Below, piece after piece: positions 1-6,214 of a DNA stretch of 9,165 bases (its first letter is position 1; the number at the start of each line of letters is the position of its first letter). Where the stretch lies: positions 1-9,165 of the forward strand of contig JAQUCQ010000114.1 of assembly GCA_028686145.1 (NCBI GenBank), in the 5' to 3' direction. A program made the translations under genes and the position numbers. This DNA comes from Desulfuromonadaceae bacterium (GTDB lineage: Bacteria; Desulfobacterota; Desulfuromonadia; Geobacterales; Pseudopelobacteraceae). The notes under the pieces were generated by a model, which made no database searches, was not told where the DNA came from, and was given only the letters and a program-made list of their open reading frames with translations.

Positions 1-692
1 TCGGAATCATTGTGGCGATCTCAGCTGCAGCCAGAATGCTGAACAACGCCAATGCATCTCCCCCTTACCATACTCATACTTTTCACAATCCACGAAACGA
101 AAAATCAAGACCAAGAAGGTCTTGGGAAACATGGGACATTTCTGTCTTAGAGGCTATAGAATGGAAACGCTTTGAGGATGTCTGTGTGGAGTTTTTTAAG
201 CTCTCAGGTTACGACGCAAAACCGACTGGCAAGGGAGCTGATGGCGGTGTAGATATTCTTCTCTTCAAAGAGAGCATAACTGGGATTGAACGGACCTTGG
301 TACAGTGCAAACACTGGGCTTCTAAACAAGTAGGAGTCAACATTGCGCGTGAATTGGTTGGGTCAATGGCTAAGGAAAAAGTTTCCAAGGGGAAACTCAT
401 CATTACGGGGGAATTCTCTAAAGATGCCGTTAGTTACGCAGAGGATATGGAATTGGAACTCATTTCCGGCAGGGGACTGATAAGTCGTATAAAAATGCTG
501 CCTATCGACGACCAACGAATGCTGTTGAATATGGCGCTCGAAGGCGACTACAGTACCCCGACATGCGCTAGTTGTGGCATAAAGATGGCATTAAAAAAAG
601 GTCGAACATCTTCTTTTTGGGGCTGCATCAACTATCCAAGGTGCAAATCGAAAATCTACACACGAGTAACGGCCGATAGTTTCCAATTATGA
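1..692 (+). CDS. Mrr-like restriction endonuclease with C-terminal zinc ribbon (5' end outside window)
   Basis: Predicted DNA-cleaving enzyme of the Mrr_cat group of PD-(D/E)xK nucleases. Numbering from a GTG at 12, the core is at about residues 50-160: E55 in WKRFED, the GKGADGGVDI motif with D81, and QCKHW with Q98 and K100, giving the D...QxK active site typical of Mrr. Residues 185-211 form a C-x2-C-x16-C-x5-C zinc ribbon like those at the C-terminus of topoisomerase I, ending in GCINYPRC, probably for DNA binding. The frame is open to the window edge and reads GIIVAISAAARM there, which looks like the end of a membrane helix. Relatives with N-terminal membrane segments are common, so I take this as a 5'-truncated view and not a GTG-started 226-residue protein. 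The role is probably restriction of foreign or modified DNA; specificity is unknown. No methylase is visible, which fits a modification-dependent or solitary enzyme. Confidence 0.85.
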   Translation, partial: GIIVAISAAARMLNNANASPPYHTHTFHNPRNEKSRPRRSWETWDISVLEAIEWKRFEDVCVEFFKLSGYDAKPTGKGADGGVDILLFKESITGIERTLVQCKHWASKQVGVNIARELVGSMAKEKVSKGKLIITGEFSKDAVSYAEDMELELISGRGLISRIKMLPIDDQRMLLNMALEGDYSTPTCASCGIKMALKKGRTSSFWGCINYPRCKSKIYTRVTADSFQL

Positions 693-845
693 TCCGTTTT
701 CCTGTTCAGAAAATATAGCCGCCAGGTAGATCACAGGCAGGCTTAGACCGGTGCTTCAGACTGGTTGGTTATTTGCTCATTAAATTTGTTTCGTATCAAG
801 GCCTGGTGACCTTGCTGCCTGGTCGAGCGAGCAGGAAAGGGAAAT

Positions 846-920
846 ATGTATAAGCCGCTTATTACCAGTATCCTACAAATGTACTGGTTAGTTTTCTTCT
901 CAGTTACGAACGATAAATAG
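846..920 (+). CDS. Possible small hydrophobic peptide (24 aa), doubtful
   Basis: ATG at 846 follows a purine-rich Shine-Dalgarno-like stretch (AGGAAAGGG, ending about 4 nt before the start). It opens a 24-residue frame, MYKPLITSILQMYWLVFFSV then TNDK, ending at TAG. Residues about 5-20 are almost all hydrophobic, so the product could be a single membrane helix with a short charged tail, the general form of type I toxin peptides and other small membrane proteins. A 7-bp inverted repeat (864-870 with 882-888, 11-nt loop) lies inside the frame. No antisense RNA or clear promoter was identified. Such short frames arise by chance, so only the ribosome site and hydrophobicity support it. Confidence 0.25.
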   Translation: MYKPLITSILQMYWLVFFSVTNDK

Positions 921-1071
921 TTTACATTAGTTCAAAATTAGGGGGGTATAGGTGTGTCGTATGCTGACCCAAAAAGTACTTACTCTCTTTATTTCAAGCG
1001 GAAGTCCAAAATGAGGTGGAGCGATCAAGGCGCCAATGGTGGATCCAATTTCTGAAGCCTGTTCACACAGG

Positions 1072-1267
1072 GTAACTCTATAGTGTATGGACACAAATGT
1101 GTTCAAATATGGGAAATCGGTCTTTATGTAACACTATAGTGTACAAACACAACAGAGTACAAAAAGCCGCTGAACAGCAAAATGTAACACTATACTGTAC
1201 GAACATAATAGCGGTTGAACATAGTGATTTTATCTTGGTGTAACACTATAGTGTTATCAACATCAAG
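1072..1267. repeat. Four-unit direct repeat array, exact 56-bp period
   Basis: Units start at 1072, 1128, 1184 and 1240, each exactly 56 bp apart. The conserved part is about 24 bp, with consensus near GTAACACTATAGTGTAC followed by an A/C-rich tail; a further conserved G at unit position 28 hints at a 28-bp unit. The remaining 28-32 bp between units differ clearly. The core ACACTATAGTGT is a perfect palindrome in units 2 and 4 (16 bp perfect, TAACACTATAGTGTTA, in unit 4) and has one mismatch in units 1 and 3. Repeat and spacer sizes fall in the CRISPR range, but the units are degenerate, only four exist, the palindrome has no loop, and no cas gene lies within the window. Alternatives are a row of binding sites for a dimeric regulator, replication-type iterons, or a diverged 56-bp tandem duplication. 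No further unit is visible at 1016 or 1296. Confidence 0.8.
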
Positions 1268-1335
1268 TATTAACCCAGCATCTGCGACAAGCTTGAAAGG
1301 CTGAATAATACTGTGACTGGAAAATATGGAACAAT

Positions 1336-1373
1336 GAGCCGATGTCGAGCAATCAAGATCGGCTCTTTTATTT
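1336..1373 (+). terminator. Rho-independent terminator downstream of the 56-bp repeats
   Basis: Perfect 8-bp stem GAGCCGAT (1336-1343) with ATCGGCTC (1358-1365), a 14-nt loop, then TTTTATTT. There is no U-run in the other direction, so it works for plus-strand transcription. No convincing ORF ends just upstream: the nearest upstream features are the repeat array and the small ORF at 846-920. It may therefore end a transcript that covers the array. Confidence 0.7.
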
Positions 1374-1452
1374 GCATCGGAATAGAACCAACGTTCCTGT
1401 CACCAAAAGCCATCTGGAATCCTGATTGTGCTATTAAGACAATGATTGGAGA

Positions 1453-1674
1453 TTGGTGTCAATTGGAGTAAATTTCAATTTTGAGAGGGTTTCCCGTGCT
1501 GCCATAGGCCACACATCGGTTGATTTTCTTTTTCAGCCCTCAAATCGAAATATGAGCCATTTGCTTGTTATAGCTCAATACAATTGTGATGAGGATTTGG
1601 GAGGACGGGTTTACCAATCAACAGTTTGGATAGTTTTCTTCATAGAAAATGTCAAATATTTGGAGGAGAGCTAA
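1453..1674 (+). CDS. Doubtful 73-codon hypothetical ORF
   Basis: An open frame begins at TTG 1453 or GTG 1456. GGAG at 1448-1451 lies about 4 nt before the GTG, so GTG would be the better start. The product (MVSIGVNFNFERVSRAAIGH... ending KYLEES) shows no family I recognise. The C-terminal half, with QSTVWIVFFIENV, is mildly hydrophobic, but there is no clear signal peptide or membrane helix. It could be a remnant of a larger gene or a chance frame in a gene-poor stretch. Confidence 0.2.
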   Translation: MVSIGVNFNFERVSRAAIGHTSVDFLFQPSNRNMSHLLVIAQYNCDEDLGGRVYQSTVWIVFFIENVKYLEES

Positions 1675-1729
1675 ACCATCCCCGCTGTTCCTCTATTTCA
1701 TTCCAGGCACCCCCCCTGAGCGGGTTCGG

Positions 1730-1746
1730 CGCCAGAAATTCTGGCG
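1730..1746. repeat. Short perfect inverted repeat
   Basis: CGCCAGAA (1730-1737) and TTCTGGCG (1739-1746) are reverse complements around one base. As RNA only a shorter stem with a small loop could form. No U-run follows, so it is not a standard terminator; it could be an operator-type palindrome or an end of a lost element. Confidence 0.5.
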
Positions 1747-1753
1747 GCATAAA

Positions 1754-1822
1754 TAAATGACATATTTATCGAATTGAATTATGTCATTTAATTAACAGAG
1801 GATACTCTGAATGACATATTTA
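1754..1822. repeat. AATGACATATTTA direct and inverted repeats
   Basis: The 13-mer AATGACATATTTA occurs identically at 1756-1768 and 1810-1822, 54 bp apart. Between them ATGTCATTTA (1781-1790) is the exact reverse complement of TAAATGACAT (1754-1763), a 10-bp inverted repeat with a 17-nt loop. The same site is thus present three times within 70 bp, in both orientations. This is an AT-rich region and no gene start lies nearby, so the role is unknown: protein binding sites, or the end of a small non-autonomous element. Confidence 0.5.
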
Positions 1823-1837
1823 AATTTCAGAGTTTTT
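1804..1837 (+). terminator. Hairpin with T-run, possible terminator
   Basis: ACTCTGAA (1804-1811) pairs with TTCAGAGT (1826-1833) across a 14-nt loop, and the 3' arm runs into a TTTTT tract (1833-1837). The stem is only moderately GC-rich. It lies about 130 bp after the doubtful ORF ending at 1674, which it could terminate. It overlaps the second copy of the AATGACATATTTA repeat. Confidence 0.3.
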
Positions 1838-2123
1838 GGGTAGTTTCTTAGCCTGGTCGGAGTCCAACAATCTCAATACTTTTCATACGCACCATCTAAT
1901 CATGGAAACAACTCCCACCCTTACAATTTTCAAAATCCTGACGAGACTGATGCTCAACATGATCCGCTGGTCATAAAATATCCTTCCCAACTCACATGAA
2001 CTTGAGGAAACCTAAATTTGTTTACATAGCAGAAAATGGGACGGGATAACACAGGAATGAGCATTCATTAAAAAAGTAAATGCTAAAGTTGACCAAAAAT
2101 ACCGGTATGGCCTGCCCCACCTT

Positions 2124-3668
2124 TCAGAACAGCGGGGGAGCAACGATCATAGATTCTGCTACAAATGCGGCAAATAGCTTAATATCAGACTTAGAACTTG
2201 CCGCCTCAAGCGCTGCCATATACTGTGGTCGCTGTTCCAACCATATAACGGTCCATGGGTACCCACCAGAGGCTAACATGGTATTCATCAGGAAACGCCC
2301 CAACCTGCCATTACCATCCATGTAAGGATGAATGTACACAAACATGAAGTGGCCCAAAACGGCGCGGACAGCAGCGCTTGGCTCTGACTCCAACAAGTCA
2401 CATAACTCCGGCATCATGTCCCTGACGGCCTCCTGCGACGGAGGTATATGCAAGGCATTCCGGATGAACACTTTATCAGCTCGGTAACCCGCCAGATCGG
2501 ACGGTTTAAGGATACCGGCGTCAACATTCGGCGTGAACAGTTTCCGGTACCAAGATCCATGATCTGTTCTGTAAACGGCACCAGGATTGCTCCCTGCCAA
2601 GATTGATCTAATTGATACCTTGACCTCATTGTGTGCAAGCCAGTAACCGTGTGCCGCGATAGCATTCTTGGCATCTACGTCCGACGTATTCGATTCAGGA
2701 TTCCAGCTACCGGTGGCAACTCTTCTGATCAGTTCGGCTGTAACGCGGTATCCTTCAATTGAAAGAGAATGATAGGCGTCTGTTTGGTACTTTTCCTCCA
2801 CCACGTTCATGAACTTTTCAATGTCCGTTGGTAAACCAGGTTCAAGAGGGAAATATTCAAGGACTGTTTCTCTCATGGATTGCCACATCAGGCGCATTCG
2901 AAGAACGTACGGGGATTGAGTCCTGCTGTAAATCAACCTTGGTGGATCGATGGTGAACGGGTTGGTCTCATTCACAACGTATCCCGCCGCTCGCATTGTG
3001 GCCAAGATGTCATCCGCAAGCTCTCCACGTCCCGAAGCTCGAAGGGCACCAGCAAGACGGCCAGCGACCAGACTACGCCCGCCTTCAAGTAGCTCGCGGT
3101 TGAGCCCCGAGGCGTCACTTAGTTGATGCAACACAATCTGGGCGTCCTGGGTAAAATTCAGAAAAAACGATTCAGGAACCCGCGTCAACGACAATGGGAG
3201 TGAAAGGGCACGAATACCCTCAATAACGACGACTTTCTCTTTATGAGCAAAATCCTTGGCTTTGTAATCTAGTATTGAGCAGTTGTCAGGCAGATTGAGC
3301 AGGCCATTCTTTCCCAGAGGCGAGTGGACTACTACCTGACGGGGGGAGATTGTAGCCCCAGCATGCAAAATCAATGAGTACTCTGGCGATACATACCAGT
3401 CATCGCCAAATCGTTCATTGCAGTATCCTTTTATGAAATCGCGTATGGCTGCGTACCATGGGGTGCTGTCGCCTGCAGACTCTCCAGGCCGTGACGACAT
3501 ATACCAGCCTTTGACGATCAGACGGAGGAACCCGGCGTTGACAAGACTTTCCCGATCAATTCGTTTGAGGTCACTTGATTTGATGGCGGTTTTTCCGGCG
3601 TCCTGAAGGGTTTTAAGGGCATTCAGGGCAGCAGTGAGTTTTCGTTGTGCTGGGTTTGATGATACCAT
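2124..3668 (-). CDS. Fic family protein with AbiEi-like N-terminal region
   Basis: A 514-residue protein. The Fic domain (about 290-490) carries HPYMDGNGRLGR at 447-458, matching the HPFx(D/E)GNGRxxR active site that transfers a nucleotide, usually AMP from ATP, onto a target hydroxyl. H447, D451, N453 and R458 are all present. SLSIEG at 301-306 fits the (S/T)xxxE(G/N) inhibitory helix and lies before the Fic motif, as in self-inhibited class II Fic proteins; GYRADKVFIRN (394-404) fits the target-docking flap. The first ~240 residues do not resemble common Fic N-termini. They look like the winged-helix and following domain of AbiEi-type antitoxins (LVNAGFLRLIVKGWYMSS at 42-59, then SPEYSLILHAGATISP at 94-109), so DNA binding and autoregulation are likely. 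ATG 3668 has only a weak ribosome site. A promoter and three 24-bp repeats lie just upstream. The target is unknown; a toxin-antitoxin or abortive-infection role is inferred. Confidence 0.9.
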   Translation of the reverse strand: MVSSNPAQRKLTAALNALKTLQDAGKTAIKSSDLKRIDRESLVNAGFLRLIVKGWYMSSRPGESAGDSTPWYAAIRDFIKGYCNERFGDDWYVSPEYSLILHAGATISPRQVVVHSPLGKNGLLNLPDNCSILDYKAKDFAHKEKVVVIEGIRALSLPLSLTRVPESFFLNFTQDAQIVLHQLSDASGLNRELLEGGRSLVAGRLAGALRASGRGELADDILATMRAAGYVVNETNPFTIDPPRLIYSRTQSPYVLRMRLMWQSMRETVLEYFPLEPGLPTDIEKFMNVVEEKYQTDAYHSLSIEGYRVTAELIRRVATGSWNPESNTSDVDAKNAIAAHGYWLAHNEVKVSIRSILAGSNPGAVYRTDHGSWYRKLFTPNVDAGILKPSDLAGYRADKVFIRNALHIPPSQEAVRDMMPELCDLLESEPSAAVRAVLGHFMFVYIHPYMDGNGRLGRFLMNTMLASGGYPWTVIWLEQRPQYMAALEAASSKSDIKLFAAFVAESMIVAPPLF

Positions 3669-3688
3669 GTCATATCCGTTCAGCTAGG

Positions 3689-3760
3689 TTATTGTGTCTT
3701 ATGGTAAGTAGATTATCGTGTATTGTCAACGCTATATAATTGTGTACTACCTAAAATAGA
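3689..3760. repeat. Three 24-bp direct repeats over the fic promoter (likely operators)
   Basis: TTATTGTGTCTTA (3689), TTATCGTGTATTG (3713) and TAATTGTGTACTA (3737) begin exactly 24 bp apart. Units 1 and 3 agree at 16 of 24 positions, including a shared TAGA at the end. Conservation is strongest over T-A-T-GTGT at the start of each unit. Unit 1 covers the -10 element, and the -35 lies in unit 2. The placement suggests cooperative binding of a repressor, most simply the winged-helix N-terminus of the Fic protein itself. Confidence 0.6.
3701..3729 (-). promoter_or_regulatory. Sigma-70-type promoter of the Fic gene
   Basis: On the minus strand, TTGACA (3729-3724, perfect -35) is followed after 17 nt by TACCAT (3706-3701, four of six matches to TATAAT). 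Transcription would start about 25 nt before the ATG at 3668. Both elements sit inside the 24-bp repeats listed separately, so a protein bound there would block RNA polymerase. Confidence 0.6.
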
Positions 3761-3830
3761 CTTTACAGATATTATTGAATCCGAAAAATAGGACCCCCAT
3801 GGCAATCTAAATGCAAAAACCCCCGTTTTG

Positions 3831-3861
3831 AGCTTCATGGTAGCAAACTACCGGATAAGCT
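3831..3861. repeat. Imperfect hairpin between Fic promoter and DUF1643 gene
   Basis: AGCTT (3831-3835) and AAGCT (3857-3861) flank an inner GGTAG-CAAA-CTACC hairpin (3839-3852), with small unpaired stretches of 3 and 4 nt. It lies downstream of the minus-strand DUF1643 gene and could slow or end its transcript, but no U-run follows directly. Apart from this and the Fic promoter, I see nothing firm in the 309 bp between 3669 and 3977. Confidence 0.35.
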
Positions 3862-3977
3862 TGGGAGGTTTGGTTGATTAATATCCTGCGCCAATTTTTC
3901 AGGCAGCTTTCATTTGCACCCACTCCATTTCTTTCGACAAAATCTGCCTTCATAGAGTAATGGCATACTTGTCTCAG

Positions 3978-4493
3978 CTAATTCCCAAAAGGAACAATAG
4001 GCGTAGAATCTTTCAGGTAGAGTGGATGTCGGGGATACCCACCCTTTGTAACTCCCAAGCACATCAGATTTGGTATCAACCGTCTGACCTCTTCTCCCCT
4101 GCCCTTGTGTGCACCATGGACTCCCCAGGCAGCAACCACTACCTCAGATATTGATGCTCATCGCACAAGCCAATCATCGTTGTCAGGTCCCACTGGGTCC
4201 TCTGCCTTCATCATAGCGACTGGGTCGGTGCTTCTCCAGCTGAATGCGTTAAGCATGCACAGCGCATCGAATCCAAGCGTTCTGGCTCTCTTCTCAGCGC
4301 GGGCCACAGTTGGGTCGTTGAACGCTTCGCAGGCGGTGGACGGATTTAAACCGACCAAGGAAAAGATGCGTTTTGGGGGGCTGGGCGTAAAGCACCTCCA
4401 CAGAGTGTATCTGTATAAAGGATCCGGGATCTCCGGAGACCATACTGCAGGATATCCCGGTAATTCTGAATATGCATCGGCATAAAGCTTCAC
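3978..4493 (-). pseudogene. DUF1643 family gene interrupted by one in-frame TGA
   Basis: The frame starts at GTG 4493-4491, with GGAG 5 nt upstream, and encodes a clear DUF1643 N-terminal part: YRYTLWRCF, then FSLVGLNPSTACEAFNDPTV, and AEDPVGPDNDDWLVR. It meets TGA at 4160-4158 after 111 codons. Translation continues in the same frame, without any shift, as ASISEVVVAAWGVHGAHKGR and YPRHPLYLKDSTPIVPFGN to TAG at 3980-3978, which is the expected C-terminal half of the family. The whole, about 171 codons, matches the usual family size of roughly 160. The simplest reading is a recent nonsense change (for example CGA to TGA) or a sequencing error. Recoding of TGA is possible but unsupported by family knowledge. 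The biochemical function of DUF1643 is unknown to me. The rest of the frame is well preserved, so any inactivation is young. Confidence 0.8.
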
Positions 4494-5005
4494 ATTGACT
4501 CCGAAAACGATTGTACGAGGTTATCTTTCACATCCGGCTCTATGATAACAATTTGCAAGGATCGTACAGGAAGACTGTTGCCCTAGGGAATCAATTATAA
4601 TCCTTGTTTGATCGAATGTTGCCTTAGTGAGATTGATAGTCGCTTTATAAAAGTTCCACAAAATTGTTACTGCTAAGCATCAGCTAAGTTTCCACCTGTA
4701 ATTTAATATTCATTTTAAGCAGGAGTTGCTACGGAAAAACCGTACCAAACGCTGTTTTTGATATTGAATACCTCGTTCATCTCCCGACCATGTTACTGGA
4801 TATATCGGGGTGATGGTTGACTGACCACCGTCTAATAAAGCCACAAAATGTTGCAATAAATTGAAGCGTTATAGAGAGAATTGAAAAGGGCATGGAAAGA
4901 CTGTTTTAGATACCGTGATTGGTTATCCTGCTTCAAGTTGCTGGGTATTGTACTCGGAGATATCAAAAAGTATCGCATCTCTAAACCTTATGAAAGAGAG
5001 TTACA
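4494..5005. other. Intergenic region upstream of the VirK/YbjX gene
   Basis: About 510 bp, AT-rich, without a credible gene. It separates the divergent DUF1643 and VirK-type genes, so it should hold both promoters. I found no strong sigma-70 match. TTGAAA near 4881 with TTTTAG 17 nt later is the best, weak, candidate for the plus-strand gene. A GCTAAG direct repeat (near 4672-4688) and an AAAAAC/GTTTTT inverted repeat (near 4735-4760) are the only other structures noted. I found no clear PhoP-type box. Confidence 0.4.
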
Positions 5006-5995
5006 ATGCACAGCCACTTCTACATGATATTTCTATTAACAACGACTTCATTTTTTTTATATATCCTCGCACGAAGCACATATTGGCGAGCTGCAAAAAC
5101 AGGCTGGAAAATAGCAGCAGCTTGCTACACTAATAATATTACATATCAAAAACTTCGATGGGCGCTTGCGTCTGCTATGCAATCGATTGTTTCACACATC
5201 TGGTTTAACCGGCTAGATGAAAATTTTTTGCAACCGTTTCTAATAAATAATCCACGGCTGGCATTAAAACCCGTTCGTGTTTACATGTCCACTCGCTGGA
5301 AGATAACGCAAAAGGTCAAAGTCATTATAGATACTTATCAATTTATCTGGTTGAGGGGTGGCTTCCTGCATAACTCTTTGCTTCAATCAAATGGAGATGT
5401 ACTTGCCAGAACCTGTCTGGGTAAGTATGGCCATGCAACTATTCTTCTTAGTTACAACAATCAATTTCGTAAGGAAGGTGAGCTTGTATTGTCTCTCTGG
5501 GTTGGTGCTCTAACAAGAGCGGTTGCCTTCTTGTCATTTTCTCTGGAAAGACATCCGGATGGTTCATATATCTGCTACGTTGGCTGCCTTCAGGGTAGTA
5601 AAGAAGGGCATCAAAAAGAGAATGTAATTACAGCATCAAAAGCAATGCATGGTCTCAGGCCAAAAGCTGCTTTAGTGTTTACAATACAGGAAATCGCACG
5701 CGCCTTTGGCGCAAAAAAGCTTCTCGGCGTAGGTAGCTCTATACAGGCCCACCGTCGTAAGCATCTGTTGCACATACCGTTCTTGCATGATTATACTTTT
5801 AATTATGATGCAACATGGATAGATGCCGGAGGAGTTCCCGATACGGATGGATGGTTCCGTCTGCCCCTTAAAACACATCGCCACTCCCACGAAGAGATCA
5901 AATCGAATAAACGCTCAATGTACCTTCGGCGATATGCCATGATGGATGATTTTGCACAACAGATTAGCTCACTGCTTCATGTTCAAGATGTTTAG
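5006..5995 (+). CDS. VirK/YbjX family protein (DUF535)
   Basis: A 329-residue protein matching the DUF535 family (VirK of Shigella, YbjX of E. coli). Family hallmarks visible are YVGCLQGSKEG (191-201), the ITASKAMHGLRPKAALVFTI stretch (208-227), the HDYTFNYDATWIDAGG segment (261-276), GWFRLPLK (282-289) and the C-terminal HEEIKSNKRSMYLRRYAMMDD (295-315). Length is normal for the family. Residues 6-22 are hydrophobic and could be a membrane anchor or signal segment. ATG 5006 has AAAGAGAG about 6 nt upstream. VirK-type proteins have been linked to envelope and lipopolysaccharide properties and to resistance to antimicrobial peptides, but no enzymatic activity is established to my knowledge. It stands alone between two intergenic gaps and is AT-richer than the efflux operon that follows, so it may have been acquired. 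Confidence 0.9.
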   Translation: MHSHFYMIFLLTTTSFFLYILARSTYWRAAKTGWKIAAACYTNNITYQKLRWALASAMQSIVSHIWFNRLDENFLQPFLINNPRLALKPVRVYMSTRWKITQKVKVIIDTYQFIWLRGGFLHNSLLQSNGDVLARTCLGKYGHATILLSYNNQFRKEGELVLSLWVGALTRAVAFLSFSLERHPDGSYICYVGCLQGSKEGHQKENVITASKAMHGLRPKAALVFTIQEIARAFGAKKLLGVGSSIQAHRRKHLLHIPFLHDYTFNYDATWIDAGGVPDTDGWFRLPLKTHRHSHEEIKSNKRSMYLRRYAMMDDFAQQISSLLHVQDV

Positions 5996-6093
5996 TAAAC
6001 CGGCAGAGTATGAGCGGAGCAGTAACGGGGGATGGCAGAGCAAACGCCTCAATGGAGCGCTTGGTATTAATTGCGGCAGCCAGAAGCTTGCTT

Positions 6094-6169
6094 TTGACAT
6101 TCGTGCCGAACCAGTCTAATGGATAACTGTGGAGAAGTTGACAATAGGCACTGCTCTTGTACGTTTATA
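6094..6169 (+). promoter_or_regulatory. Candidate promoter region of the efflux operon
   Basis: Two perfect -35 hexamers TTGACA occur, at 6094-6099 and 6138-6143. The first has a poor -10 (TAATGG, 6117-6122) at 17 bp. The second has AT-rich TTTATA (6164-6169) at 20 bp, a long spacer like those of MerR-activated promoters, although no MerR-type palindrome or regulator gene is visible. A 10-bp direct repeat, AAACGCCTCA, lies at 6042-6051 and 6178-6187, on either side. Which site is used cannot be decided from the sequence. Confidence 0.35.
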
Positions 6170-6214
6170 TCAGGTGAAAACGCCTCACAGCTGTAATAAC
6201 CGGAGGAACAGACA

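Larger units (their letters stand above)
693..2123. other. Long gene-poor stretch between the Mrr-like and Fic genes
   Basis: About 1.4 kb without a convincing large gene. It contains, in order, a 24-codon hydrophobic ORF, a four-unit 56-bp-period repeat, a rho-independent terminator, a doubtful 73-codon ORF and a group of hairpins and short direct repeats; each is listed separately. I saw no tRNA, no transposase remnant that I can identify and no cas-like coding sequence. Between 1840 and 2123 I see nothing firm, apart from a weak AGCATT/AATGCT inverted repeat at 2060-2084 and a 10-bp ATACCGGTAT palindrome near 2099-2108, just beyond the 3' end of the Fic gene. Confidence 0.6.

Noticed and set aside
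945..1040. Possible insertion-sequence end (segment around GTCGTATGCTGACCC)
   Set aside because: It gave a vague impression of IS21-type flanking sequence, but no matching terminal inverted repeat or transposase frame is visible.
1072..1267. NrdR boxes as the identity of the palindromic units
   Set aside because: NrdR boxes are 16-bp ACAC-AT-rich-GTGT palindromes in pairs about 31-32 bp apart upstream of nrd genes; here the core is 12 bp, spacing is 56 bp and no nrd gene is present.
1902..1976. 24-codon ORF METTPTLTIFKILTRLMLNM...
   Set aside because: No ribosome binding site before the ATG and no recognisable features; length is within chance expectation.
3811..3957. Minus-strand 48-codon ORF starting MKADFVERNG, downstream of the DUF1643 gene
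   Set aside because: No Shine-Dalgarno sequence and no recognised similarity; it overlaps the hairpin at 3831-3861 and is probably a chance frame.
4105..4485. Plus-strand 126-codon ORF opposite the DUF1643 gene
   Set aside because: Shadow of the minus-strand frame, which carries the recognisable family motifs.
6010..6126. 38-codon ORF (MSGAVTGDGRANASMERLVL...) upstream of the efflux operon
   Set aside because: No Shine-Dalgarno sequence, no family recognised, and it overlaps the likely promoter region of the efflux operon.
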